DNA from: Symbiodinium natans
Lineage: Eukaryota > Sar > Dinophyceae > Suessiales > Symbiodiniaceae
Direction: 5' to 3'
Assembly (NCBI GenBank): GCA_905221605.1
Contig: CAJNDS010000493.1
Span: forward strand, 62,001 to 126,000
Length of the DNA stretch: 64,000 bases
Shown here: one piece after another, positions 8,917-18,178 of the stretch
How the letters are laid out: every line of letters starts with the position of its first letter
How positions within the stretch are numbered: the first letter of the stretch is position 1
Notes under the pieces: generated by a model
Seen by the model: the letters and a program-made list of their open reading frames with translations, nothing else
Told to the model about the DNA's origin: nothing
Databases searched by the model: none
Made by a program: the position numbers and the translations under genes

Positions 8917-11889
8917 CTATCGGGTGGTATAGTGCTCCCCGAAGTCATCTACTGTCTCTCCCATCCTGGATTGCGTGCGCTGGGGGGGGGGCCCGGTGGG
9001 TGTTCTGTTGGTCGCAAGGTTGTGGATGGCCGTTTGCCTTCCAGTCGTCCATGGTGGGTCGTGTCTCGCAATGAAGGTGTGGCTCATGCTCTCCCACTGG
9101 GTGCGGTTATGGGCCGCTGAGATCCATTCAAGGCCTGCCACTGCCACTAGGTGTCTTTCAATATCAAGGTGCGGGTTGAAACGGTGAGCATGCCGAGCTC
9201 CATGTTTCTGTTGCTGCTCTTGTCTCCACCAGCTGATGCCCTTCCATCGAAGCATGTCTTGTAGGCATGCCGGGCCGCGTGCTATGTGACCATTGAGCCC
9301 CCATATTTGCCTCAGGATGAAAGTGGACCATCGGGTGATCCCCTCCTTGTGGAGGGTTGTTCGTGCTGCTCGTAGAGTCCTGGTGTTCCAGTCTGTCCAA
9401 GCCTCCCCCGTTAGGCGCTTTTTCCCAAGCATGTTGCGTGTTTGGGTAAGTTGGAGCGAGTTGGCTTGTTTCAGCAAGCATTCTTGTGGGGGCCATGTCC
9501 CACATGCCCAGAGGGCTGAGCTTCGCACGTAGGTGTTGTGGAGGATGAGGCGTGGGCGAATGGGGGTGTCCGCGCACAACACCTTCTTGCGGAGGTGGAA
9601 TGTTTTCCTGGCCCTGTTGTGCATCTCTGCTGCTAAGGCTGTTGTGCCGTTGTCAAAGGCGAGGGGGGAGCCGAGGGCGTTGAGGATGTGGGATGGATCT
9701 TTGGCCAGTACCGTTTCCTCGCCGATTCGGAAAGGTGTGCCCGCGCCCTCCGGATGACTGGCTATGATCCCCGTCTTCTTCGGGTGGATATGGAGGCCTC
9801 TAAGTCGGAGTTTGCCTTCAAGGACAGTGAGAAGTCGTTGTAGGTGGGCTTGCGAGTTGCTCCAGAGGTATGTATCATCCATGAAGCCCGCGCCCTGCAT
9901 CGGTGAAGGTGGCGTCTGTGGTGGGGGACCGACTTCTTGCAGCGTGTCCTCCAGGACTTCCCCTACGAGATCGGCGAACAACACCGGTGAGTCCGGAGAG
10001 CCTTGACGTACTCCATTAGATTGGGTCACGATGGTGATGGCGTCACCCACTGCGATGTGTAGTTCACGGGCTTGGATGATGTCGATCCATAGGTTGGCTT
10101 CCCAAGGGAGTTGGGCTTCTACGGCAATCTTCCGGTAAACTATGTCGGCCATCGCGGGCTGAGAGACCGAGTCAAATGCTTTTTGGATGTCCAACTTGAC
10201 GATGAAGGTGGTCTCGCCCCAGTCCTTCGACATCCTGACCACCCTTCGTAGGACGTATATCAGTTCTGTGGACTGTCGGTGGGGGGCTGCAAACTGGCAT
10301 GGGTTGCGCGTGAGATAGCTCCCACCCCGTAGGAGGAGAAGCTGTGCTGCCCATTTGAGGAGCGTGCTGCTGAGGGTGATCGGGCGTGTGTCACTCCACT
10401 CCTCCGGCTGAAGTTTTTTTGGTAGTAGGACTGTGATGCCGTCCGCAATGTTGGAGGGAAATTTCCCCATGTAGAGGGCGTCGTCCAAGAGGTCCTTGAG
10501 TGCGACAGACCAAGTCGGGTGTGTCAGCAGGTGGCGGATGGCCTCATGTGAGACGCCGTCCGGCCCAGTGGCTTTGCGAGGTTCCCATTTTAGTGTGACT
10601 TCTTGCATCTCTGCGATCTCGAAGGGTCTCCACGGGGTGACTTTGCAACGTGAGCGGATCTTGTGGCGGATAGCTGCAAGTTGAAGGTCTGGTTGGCTGG
10701 AGGGGGACTTGTGGAAGATGCCGGCGAAGTGATCTCGTAGGGCTTGTTGCCAGTTTGGTGAATCCAGAAGGTGGAACTCCCAATTGCGCGGTTTGTTGAG
10801 GTGGTCGATGGCTCGCATGGCTTTCCAGTCCATCTTGCTGGCGGCTTCGATGAGGTTCTTCTCCCATTGTCTGTGCTCCATTTTGTGGACTTTCTGGACC
10901 TCTTTCCACGCTTGTTTCCGGCCTGCTCCTGGAGGGGTGCCATGTGCTTTGGCACGCAGATCTTTGAGCGCTGCACTTTCCTGGAACGAGGCCGTGGGGG
11001 GCAGGGGCATGGTGATGGCCTGGGAGATGTTCTTGATGCGTTCGTGGAGAGTGTGACCTTGAGGTGCTTCCGCTTCAGCTGCTGCGATTTGGTCTGGATC
11101 CCGTAGGGTGCGGGCCCCCCATGTTTTGGGGGTGCGGGTCTTGCGTTTGAAGGAAGGGGTGTTCGCTATGATGGGCTCGTGATCGGATCTGGCAACATCA
11201 CGGAGCTCACCGACATGCGCTTCCGACATGTACCCACCTTTCGTGGCCAGGTAGTCGAGGAGTCGTGGGGGGACCATGTCGTGGTTGTAGGGGTAGTGCG
11301 AGGGTTCAGTCATGTGTTGCGGCGGCCATCTGAACTTTTGTTGTGTCGCCCAATCCAGAACGACATTGCCCCTTCCACTCCGCGCCAAAAGACCAGTGTC
11401 CCCTTCTTTGAACGATTCATTGGCGTCGAGGCCTAGTATGCATGAGTGATTTCGACATGCGTGGCTTTCCTCCCAGCTAGCAAGGATCTCCTCGGTGAGC
11501 GTGATGGTGGCGTTCCAGGGGATGTGACCAGAAATGACTCCTAGCATCGATTGTCTGTTCTCGCCTAGGTACAAGGTTGTGGTGATACCGGCAGTATGGA
11601 CGTGTGTGTGGTGATGCGGTCCGAGCGATTGCTTGTAAACTATGGCTGTGCCTCTCCATTCGTTCATGCACTTCCCGTAAAGGACGACCCAAGGCGGTTT
11701 TTCTTCCATATGAATTCCAGCTTCACAAATCACTTCCTGTATCATCAAGATGCGAGTATCTCTTAGAGATTCGATCTCGGTGATCGTGGTGGTGAGGTCC
11801 AGAACCTGTTGCGGTGTTAGGCCTCCCACATTCCAACTTATCACTTCGAAGTCGGGGCGGATGGATTTGTGGTGAGATGTGAGACTCAT
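8917..11889 (-). CDS. Non-LTR retrotransposon ORF2: APE-type endonuclease plus reverse transcriptase
   Basis: A 990-residue ORF. The N-terminal 230 residues carry the endonuclease/exonuclease/phosphatase motifs in order: ISWNVGGL, MIQEV, ILGLDANESF, LLDYL and ARSDHEPI. The reverse transcriptase follows: KKLQPEEWSDTRPITLSS, FIVKLDIQKAFDSV (motif A), NGVRQGSPDSPVLF (motif B) and GAGFMDDTYLWS (motif C). Motif C has Met where most LINEs have Ala (FADD). The endonuclease nicks target DNA and the polymerase primes reverse transcription of the element RNA there. No RNase H domain is evident after the polymerase. The reading frame is intact end to end, so the copy may be young, although the coding region downstream of it is frameshifted. 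Confidence 0.93.
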   Translation of the reverse strand: MSLTSHHKSIRPDFEVISWNVGGLTPQQVLDLTTTITEIESLRDTRILMIQEVICEAGIHMEEKPPWVVLYGKCMNEWRGTAIVYKQSLGPHHHTHVHTAGITTTLYLGENRQSMLGVISGHIPWNATITLTEEILASWEESHACRNHSCILGLDANESFKEGDTGLLARSGRGNVVLDWATQQKFRWPPQHMTEPSHYPYNHDMVPPRLLDYLATKGGYMSEAHVGELRDVARSDHEPIIANTPSFKRKTRTPKTWGARTLRDPDQIAAAEAEAPQGHTLHERIKNISQAITMPLPPTASFQESAALKDLRAKAHGTPPGAGRKQAWKEVQKVHKMEHRQWEKNLIEAASKMDWKAMRAIDHLNKPRNWEFHLLDSPNWQQALRDHFAGIFHKSPSSQPDLQLAAIRHKIRSRCKVTPWRPFEIAEMQEVTLKWEPRKATGPDGVSHEAIRHLLTHPTWSVALKDLLDDALYMGKFPSNIADGITVLLPKKLQPEEWSDTRPITLSSTLLKWAAQLLLLRGGSYLTRNPCQFAAPHRQSTELIYVLRRVVRMSKDWGETTFIVKLDIQKAFDSVSQPAMADIVYRKIAVEAQLPWEANLWIDIIQARELHIAVGDAITIVTQSNGVRQGSPDSPVLFADLVGEVLEDTLQEVGPPPQTPPSPMQGAGFMDDTYLWSNSQAHLQRLLTVLEGKLRLRGLHIHPKKTGIIASHPEGAGTPFRIGEETVLAKDPSHILNALGSPLAFDNGTTALAAEMHNRARKTFHLRKKVLCADTPIRPRLILHNTYVRSSALWACGTWPPQECLLKQANSLQLTQTRNMLGKKRLTGEAWTDWNTRTLRAARTTLHKEGITRWSTFILRQIWGLNGHIARGPACLQDMLRWKGISWWRQEQQQKHGARHAHRFNPHLDIERHLVAVAGLEWISAAHNRTQWESMSHTFIARHDPPWTTGRQTAIHNLATNRTPTGPPPQRTQSRMGETVDDFGEHYTTR

Positions 11890-11898
11890 CGCAGGTTG

Positions 11899-12966
11899 TC
11901 AAAGCTCTCGCCTGATGCTGCCCCAGTGTTCCTCCACTTCTTTCTCCTCCTTGCTGACCAGGCGCGAGATGGCAGGAATGTCAATCCACCCAAGTCCTGC
12001 AGGTGTGGTGCCTGGCTTAGGTTGTGTGGAGGTGGAGCAAACTCGGTGTCCTTGAATCCAGATAGTCCCCGTGGCGAACTCGGCCTCTACGCTCGTGAAG
12101 CTGGCTCCCAGTTCGAGTGCCAGACGTTTCACTCTCCCGGCTAGGCGTGCTTTCGCCCGGCGGGTGGGGCTTTGTGACATCGCCATCCACATGCGTTGGG
12201 GTGTTCCATCGGGTCTCTCCCCCAGAGTAACGTGTGCATCTCGTACTTTCTTCAAGGCTCTGCGAACTTGTTCCCGGACGTTTTGGTCGTGCGGTTCTTG
12301 CGGAAGTGGGATGATGGCATATCCCCGTCTTACTCCGGGTACGAAGGCATCCTTCATGTTCACTTCTAATTGCAAGGTGGCCGCCGCCTGCTGTGCTTTT
12401 TCCAGTGTCTCTGCTGCAGGGGTGTCTTCAGGCCATCCTCCTAGGATAAGGGCAGGTTTCCTCCCCATGTCTGAGCTGTCTGTGGAGAGGTTGGTAGAGG
12501 AAGAGACGCTCCCTCGGCTGGCCGTCTCTTGCCACCTCCCAAATTTGCCTTCCAGCAGGGCGATACGGGTGTTCAGGGCTGCATTGTCGTTGGCGATGGA
12601 TTGTAGGCTCGCCTCCTGTCGGACCTGTGCGTCTCCCAACCTTTTCAGCGAATCTTCATGGGTGGAGTACTTCTCGGTGAGGTTGTGCAGCAGCTTGAGC
12701 GTATCGGACAGTTGGGTGGTGACGCTGGACTCGACTTGTTCCACCCTTTCCATGGTGTGGTGGATTTCCGCCTTAACCTCGCCCATGAACTCGGATTTGA
12801 ATTCTCTTCTGTCGTCTCTGAGCTCCCCTTTGATAACTTCACGGATGGCGTCGATGGTGAGCTCTCCCGCGTCTCCCCCGAGTTTTCTTTTCGGTGTAGT
12901 GGCTGTGTCCATGGTCCCGGATCCTTCGTCGTTCCAGGTGGTTCTCCTTCTCGGGCTCCCTGCCAA
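11899..12966 (-). CDS. Non-LTR retrotransposon ORF1 protein
   Basis: A 355-residue ORF directly upstream of the endonuclease/reverse-transcriptase ORF, with only 9 nt between its stop and the next ATG. Residues about 35-150 are charged and heptad-like (repeated Glu/Lys/Leu/Gln), which suggests a coiled coil. Residues about 165-300 include PALILGGWPEDT and a later FVPGVRRGYAIIPLP, which fits an RRM-like RNA-binding fold as in L1-type ORF1 proteins. The C-terminus is acidic and basic mixed. The expected role is binding the element RNA and forming a ribonucleoprotein with the ORF2 protein. A (TC)n run lies just outside its 5' end at 13032-13078. Identification rests on position and architecture, not on a sequence match. 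Confidence 0.7.
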   Translation of the reverse strand: MAGSPRRRTTWNDEGSGTMDTATTPKRKLGGDAGELTIDAIREVIKGELRDDRREFKSEFMGEVKAEIHHTMERVEQVESSVTTQLSDTLKLLHNLTEKYSTHEDSLKRLGDAQVRQEASLQSIANDNAALNTRIALLEGKFGRWQETASRGSVSSSTNLSTDSSDMGRKPALILGGWPEDTPAAETLEKAQQAAATLQLEVNMKDAFVPGVRRGYAIIPLPQEPHDQNVREQVRRALKKVRDAHVTLGERPDGTPQRMWMAMSQSPTRRAKARLAGRVKRLALELGASFTSVEAEFATGTIWIQGHRVCSTSTQPKPGTTPAGLGWIDIPAISRLVSKEEKEVEEHWGSIRREL

Positions 12967-13019
12967 AGCTCAAACTGGTAGGTGAAATACTCCCTGGCGG
13001 GGAAGTGCAGCCGGCGAAT

Positions 13020-13033
13020 CGTCTCTCGGTCCC

Positions 13034-13078
<45 letters not shown>

Positions 13079-13380
13079 AAGTGAAACTAGTAACTTTCAT
13101 CATTGAGGGCAGATAATCAAAACACAGCAATTGTCTTTGAATTTTGCACCCTTCGCTCAAAACACCGGCCACCTGCAAGCTGAAAACTGCATTTCCACAT
13201 TTATGTAAACGAAGCCCAAATGAGGATATCTATAATACACAACCCGACTGACACTCCTTCCCTCTCCCTCCCTCTCTCTCTCTCTCCCTTCTCTCTCCTC
13301 TCCCTCCCTCTCTCCCCCCCTCCCCCCCTTCCCCTCTCCCCCCCTCACCCTCTCCCTCTCTGCCTCTCTCCCTCTCCTTT
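13020..13380. repeat. Two CT-rich microsatellites upstream of retroelement ORF1
   Basis: (TC)n at about 13,032-13,078 and a longer CCCTCTC/TC tract at about 13,258-13,380, separated by 180 bp of ordinary sequence. They may mark the 5' boundary or the insertion target of the element. Confidence 0.85.
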
Positions 13381-13679
13381 TGAAGGATTTTGGGTTCGGG
13401 GGTGGCAGGGGGCGGCGATGAGGCACCCACTTTCCTGGTCTCCAGGGTGCGAAAAACTTCCGCTTCTCCTGAGAGCTGGTTTTTGGAGTGGCTCAGGGTA
13501 GGGGCTTCAACCCTGATGCAAAAGGAGTCGATGCCCCTCCCAACCCTCGAAAACATGTGCTCGGATTTCCGGCATGCTGAGCCCCCAAACTGTACTTAGG
13601 TAACTCCGTCACTTAAACGAGTTTAGGGCTTAGGGTCACCAACTCATACAAACTCGGAACTACAAGCAAAATCCTGCCA

Positions 13680-13775
13680 AAAAGGCGCGCAGTCTTCCAG
13701 GTCCCCAGGCCTCTCGGTAGAGCCGGGACGTCAGGCGCCGCAGCTGCGAGGGGTAGCAGCGCCTCACAGTCTGTT
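13680..13775 (-). CDS. Candidate exon, unknown gene
   Basis: The minus strand reads about 33 residues of ordinary, basic protein sequence (RRCYPSQLRRLTSRLYREAW, then GPGRLRAFLAG), too short to show as a long ORF. It is flanked by telomere-like and GGGTTT-rich sequence, as for other exons in this window. No domain recognised and no partner exon assigned. Confidence 0.35.
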
Positions 13776-14147
13776 GGTGCAAGAGAAACACAAGGGTTCA
13801 GGGTTTAGGGGGTTAGAGTGTAGGGTTTGGGGTTTGGGCATTTTGGGACTTTGGGGGGTTTACGTCAGGGCTTCAAGGGGTTCAGGGGGCATGGGTTGAT
13901 GATTTTGGGCTTTGGGGGGGGGGGAGGTTTGAAGGCTTCGGGCCATGGAGCTTAAATGGCTCTTGGGGATTCAGGGGTTTACGGTTTGGGTGGTTTTTTG
14001 CCTGCTACGGAAGTGGACACGTCGAAGTTCAACCTAAAGCCCCCCCCCCCCCCCCCCCCCAAACCCTAAACCCTCAGCGCCCTAAACCCCAAACCCCCAC
14101 CCCCCCCCCCCCCCCCCCTGCCCAAAAAAAAGCGCGGATGCAGTGCC

Positions 14148-14262
14148 TTGGATCTTCCCGCTCCGGTCCATCTTCCTTCACCTTTGGACCTCAAAGAGCC
14201 AGTGTACAGTCGGCTGCTACGCGCTGGGGCTCTTGCTGAGGAACTTCGGCTGAGCTGCCAAG
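14148..14262 (+). CDS. Candidate exon, unknown gene
   Basis: The + frame reads DLPAPVHLPSPLDLKEPVYS followed by RLLRAGALAEELRLSCQG before running into TTTAGGG-like sequence. The composition is protein-like, but the opposite strand is also open, so strand is uncertain. Confidence 0.25.
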
Positions 14263-14397
14263 GTTTCAGGGCTGCAGGGTTTAGGGTTGTAGGGTTTTCG
14301 GGTAGTCAATGGCAATATCGGGCTTGGACCATCGGGCTTGGACCCTTGCCGAGGAACTGCAGCTAAGCCCGACCATGGGGTTTAGCGTTTAGGCGAG

Positions 14398-14587
14398 CTA
14401 CTGGGAGGTTCATGGGTAGTTAGAAGTAGGGTTCTCAGTACCCAAGTGGGGTTATAATCAATGTACATATAACCCTAAACCCTAAACCCTAAACCCTAAA
14501 CCCTAAACCCTAAACCCTAAACCCTAAACCCTAAGCCCTAAACCCTAAACCAACCCTACGTCTAATTACGCATGAACCTCCAAGTAG
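14398..14587. mobile_element. Hairpin element (family C) with a telomere-like array in its loop
   Basis: The left arm begins CTACTGGGAGGTTCATGGG and the right arm ends CATGAACCTCCAAGTAG; the arms are inverted copies for about 35 bp. Between them lies a (CCCTAAA)n run at about 14,467-14,555. Related copies are at 51,199-51,296 (near-complete hairpin without an array inside), 20,290-20,392, 16,652-16,735 and 34,063-34,135. The structure is that of a MITE: short, non-coding, terminal inverted repeats. Confidence 0.7.
14467..14555. repeat. Telomere-like array (CCCTAAA)n
   Basis: About 12 units, nearly perfect, lying in the loop of a hairpin element. Confidence 0.95.
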
Positions 14588-14672
14588 GCTTTCAGGCGTC
14601 CAGACAGGCACAGCAGCACCCAAGACCTCCTGACTCGTCATGTTGACATGTTGACCGTGCACGGCAGCCCAT

Positions 14673-15310
14673 TTAAAAAAGGCTAAGTGTGCGAAGAAAC
14701 TTCGAAATGTACATATTCTGTTCTAGAACAATATCATGAGGTACTGCATCTTCGTCATGCTCACGCAAGCTGCGTAGAGATCTGAACTGCGCACGCCGAC
14801 GTCTTGGCGCCAGGCAGAAAGGTTGCAAGTAAGCACGGGCCCTCGCCTGCTTTAGGCCAGGCGCCGGCTTTTGTCCCCTCTATACTCCCCTTAGAACCTT
14901 AATAAAACTATAGTTTTAATATCCTCTTGGGTTATATATAAACAAAATCAAGAATAATTCCCAAGGGAGATATAGCCCTTGGGCCCTTCGGCACTATAGG
15001 GACCTCTTTGAATCTCGTAAGGTCTGGAATGCTGGAATACGGACGTGCTGATCCTTTTGGAGCGAAAATCCGAAACCTACACGCCCAAACTCCTTTGAAC
15101 CTACACCCCCAAACCCGAAACCCTGAACCCTAAACCTGAAACCCAAGCAACGCGCTGGTGCAGCCACCGGCAAGCCTCACAGTAGCGCTTCATGTGGGCC
15201 GCCAGGGGCAAGGGATACCCAAACTCCTTGCCTTGCGCGTGAGGTTGCAGTTCAGGGCCAGCTGCAGCTGTCCAGAAGGGCCCCAGAAATACGACCCTCG
15301 AACTTTCACG
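14673..15310 (-). CDS. Unknown gene, three exons, with an introner-type intron
   Basis: Three minus-strand exons join in frame. The first (about 15,310-15,152) reads VFLGPFWTAAAGPELQP, then GYPLPLAAHMKRYCEACRWL, and ends at a GT donor. The second (15,053-15,004) reads DQHVRIPAFQTLRDSKR. The third (14,877-14,673) reads GQKPAPGLKQARARAYLQPF, a basic RRRR stretch, then IVLEQNMYISKFLRTLSLF and a TAA stop. The second intron, 14,878-15,003 (126 bp, GT-AG with a following G), consists of a copy of the AT-rich repeat family also found at 37,604-37,721 and 39,248-39,350. No domain recognised; the 5' end is missing. A Cys-x2-Cys pair (CEAC) is present in exon one. Confidence 0.6.
14878..15003 (-). mobile_element. 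Introner-like element, family A, copy 1 (complete intron)
   Basis: The sequence carries the family core: near-terminal inverted CTCCCCTT / AAGGGAG, an AACCTTAATAAA block, TTTAATATCCTCT and TATATAAACAAAA. It fills the intron between two exons of the minus-strand gene, with GT donor and AG acceptor. Confidence 0.7.
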
Positions 15311-16169
15311 CCCTTGGAGCGAACACCCTCAACCCGAAACCCACTTGGTACACTTCCCTCAATTTGGTGCGGGGTTTAGGGGCCAGACCAGGCCCAGTGA
15401 AAGGCCTACTCACAAGGGCCCGAAAGAATCCCTTGAAGTCTTTTTCCGGTGCCTACTGCCCCAAATCCCTCAAAACCTTGCCTGCCCGGATCACGCCCCT
15501 GGCCTTGCAAGTTGGGGCGAGGCTGAGGGCTCAAGGTGAAAAAAGGCACCGCAGCTTCGGTACGAAAGTCGCCAAGTTTCAAGAGTGTAGGGGTTCAAGG
15601 TTCAGAGTGCAAAGGTTTGGGTTCCTGTTCAGGGTTCAGGGTTCAGGGTTCACAGTTTAGGGTTTGCAAGCACTCTCGGGTTTAGGATTTTGGGTTCAAG
15701 GTTCAAAGGTTCAAGGGTCAGGGTTCCAGGTTCAGGGATTCGGGCTCAAGGTTTAAAGCCTCCCAGGGGCTTCAAAATCAGGTAGGGCACTTGTACAGCA
15801 GGAGCTAAGATCAGGCAACTCCTTCTCCACAGAGCGACACGACGGCAAGAACATCAAAAGACATTCGAGAATCGAGAGGTGGGCGCTTTTCTCAAGGTGC
15901 AATCGTAGCTGGCTCCAAGCACTTCTCTGTGTAACCGTGTTTCGTTGATGCTAGGACTTGCGGATCACTGTCCGCGCACTGCAGTTGTGAGAATGAGCGG
16001 CGCCGAATTCGAAGCTGGCCCAAATGACCCTTTTTTGATGACCCTAAACCCTCTAAACCCTCTAAACCCTAAACCCTAAACCCTAAACCCTAAACCCTAA
16101 CCCCCCAAACCCTAAACCCTGAAGCCAGGCCAAAGGTTCAAGACCCAACCGGTTTCAGGGCCCTGGCCA
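15311..16169. other. No gene assigned
   Basis: Degenerate GGTTCAGGG/TTTAGGG sequence and a CCCTAAA run at 16,035-16,105. A segment near 15,835-15,930 reads like protein on both strands and I leave it uncalled. Confidence 0.5.
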
Positions 16170-16265
16170 TGACGCTTTTTCCATCTGCGTCCTGCGCCGG
16201 GGCTCCAGGGATGGGAAGTAGAGGATGTTCTTCTTTCTGGTTTTGCCACATGTCTGGCGGTCTTT
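16170..16265 (+). CDS. Candidate exon, unknown gene
   Basis: Reads RFFHLRPAPGLQGWEVEDVL then LSGFATCLAVFAR, ordinary protein composition, ending at a TTTAGGG run. May belong with the + strand candidates at 16,835-16,905 and 17,066-17,143. Confidence 0.25.
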
Positions 16266-16834
16266 GCTCGGGTTTAGGGTTTAGGATTTAGGGCTCAGGG
16301 GTTTAGGGGTTTATGGGTGTAGGGTTTTAGCGGTCTAGGGTTGAGGGCTCGAGGCTCAAGGAGAGTAGAGCGCTACACGTAGGGGCAGATGTTGCCCAAG
16401 GCCAGGGTTCGGGGCGACGGGGTCGAAGTTCGTAGTTCGGGATCTTAGAGCTCGCTTGGGATTCTTCAACCCTAAACGCAAAACCCTAAACCCTGGACGC
16501 TGGAGGGGGGTCTTCTGGGATGCGGGCACGGGGTCTTCTAGGATGTGGGCGCTCAAGGGATGCTCTGCCGGATTTCCGGTGCTTTAGCGTTTAGGGTTTA
16601 GGGTTTAGGGTTTAGCGTTTAGGGTTTAGGATTCAGGGTTCCGGGTTTTGGAGGTTTATGGCTGGTGTTCTAGGGACCCTGTCGGGGCACAAGGATAATT
16701 ACCATACTTATAGCTCTACTTAGAATACGGGCCCACACTTCGGATCCCATAAACAAGCGTAAGGGGGCCATACTAAGGCCCCAGAGTTCCAACCTTCGAC
16801 CTAAAGATATTTTGAATTCGATGACCCGGGCGAG

Positions 16835-16905
16835 ACGCGCAGGAGAAGTGGGCCAGGAGAAGGTAAAGGAACCCCTGCGCTTGCATCCGGTCTTGTGCCA
16901 GACCT
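16835..16905 (+). CDS. Candidate exon, unknown gene
   Basis: Reads ARAGEVGQEKVKEPLRLHPV in a segment bounded by hairpin-family and CCCTAAA sequence. Protein-like but short. Confidence 0.25.
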
Positions 16906-16911
16906 AAGCCC

Positions 16912-17055
16912 TGAACCCTAAACCCTAAACCCTAAGACCTAAACCCTAAACCCTAAACCCTAAACCCTAAACCCTAAAACCCTAAAACCCTAAAACCCTA
17001 AAACCCTAAAACCTTAAACCCTAAACCCCAAACCCTAAACCCTAAACCCATCCTA
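16912..17055. repeat. Telomere-like array (CCCTAAA)n with an 8-bp variant block
   Basis: CCCTAAA units interrupted by a block of CCCTAAAA units at about 16,976-17,012. Confidence 0.95.
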
Positions 17056-17065
17056 AACCCGAAGG

Positions 17066-17143
17066 CTCGAAGGCCTCCAAGGCTTGCCGGAAGGCGTTGG
17101 ACTCCGATGCCACGGCTCGGGACCTGCAGAAGGCGGGCTCTGG
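17066..17143 (+). CDS. Candidate exon ending at a GTAAGG donor that runs into a TTTAGGG array
   Basis: Reads EGSKASKACRKALDSDATAR then DLQKAGSGT. The donor GTAAGG is immediately followed by the (TTTAGGG)n array at 17,151-17,250, so the array would begin a few bases into the intron. Confidence 0.35.
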
Positions 17144-17150
17144 GACAGTA

Positions 17151-17250
17151 AGGGTTTAGGGTTTAGGGTTTAGGGTTTAGGGTTTAGGGTTTAGGGTTTA
17201 GGGTTTAGGGTTTAGGGTTTAGGGTTTAGGGTTTAGGGTGTAGGGTTTTC
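17151..17250. repeat. Telomere-like array (TTTAGGG)n
   Basis: About 13 near-perfect units, opposite in orientation to the array 100 bp upstream. Confidence 0.95.
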
Positions 17251-17437
17251 TTTGCCACCCGCCTAGCTGGCACTCAGGCCACGTTGCAGGGACTAGTTCC
17301 GGAAATACTGTGTTGTAGGAGAAAGATATGCTGTTAAAGCCAGCTTTGTAAAAAGACAAAGGGATCATACGGGGATCATTCTAGAAAGATAAGTACAAAC
17401 AGAATAGACAACAAAGGAACATAGCACATGGATCCCC

Positions 17438-18178
17438 TGCAGATCCCTTCCCAGAAAGAAATGCCCATCTGTTCCTCTCCAAGGCTCCGGGCTCCAATCA
17501 TTTTGTACATCCATCATTGACAGCGAAGCACCATAGTACAACCCCCAAGTTGATCAATACACTAGATGCACAAACGAAAAACCCCACGTTAGGTGTTCCA
17601 CTGCCCATTTCAACCCCGAGGCTCTGCTACTCTGACTCATGCCGCCTGGCCATTCAGGCTCTTGTACAGTGGCAGCCCACAAAGACAAGAAGCAGCAAAA
17701 ACCCCTTCTCAGGTCATAAGACCAAAAAAGACAGGCAGGTTCCCGGCGAGATGTGCTAGTCCCATCACAGTGGTCAAGCCCAGAGTATCTCCGAGCAACC
17801 AGGTCCCTGGAGAGATACCATGCCAGCAAGACCGCACCAACCCCAAAACACCACATAGATCCAAAAAATGTTAAGCACCACCACCAAGCAACCAAAAAAC
17901 TACATCGATCCAAACAATGGAAAGGTTGTGGCTGGCGTCTCATCCAGGGCCTCCTAGACGACTTGCACTTGCTCGACTTCTCCAGAAGGGGGATGTAGAA
18001 GCACTGAAAAATCAAAAACCTTGCTCATACAGTCTCAGTAAGGATAGACACGCAGATCCCCTCCCAGAAGGAAAGGTCCATGTGTCCTATCTCCAAAACT
18101 ACGGGCTCCAATCATTTTTGTACATTTGTCACGGACCAGCAAAACACCGCAATACAAAAACAAAGGCTGATCATCACA
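17438..18178. repeat. Pair of diverged direct repeats (17,438-17,561 and 18,050-18,178)
   Basis: Both copies share CAGATCCC(C/T)TCCCAGAA and CGGGCTCCAATCATTTT followed by GTACAT. They lie about 610 bp apart, on the 3' side of the protease ORF. I see no reverse transcriptase or primer-binding site between them, so LTR status is not supported. Confidence 0.55.

Noticed and set aside
12071..12985. + strand 304-residue frame
   Set aside because: Antisense to the retroelement ORF1, which has a coherent coiled-coil and RRM-like reading.
17554..18015. Minus-strand 153-residue Cys/Trp-rich frame
   Set aside because: No consistent protein signal, and it spans sequence between diverged repeats; probably chance.
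17438..18178. LTR retrotransposon suggested by the direct repeats
   Set aside because: No reverse transcriptase, integrase, primer-binding site or polypurine tract was seen between or beside the repeats.
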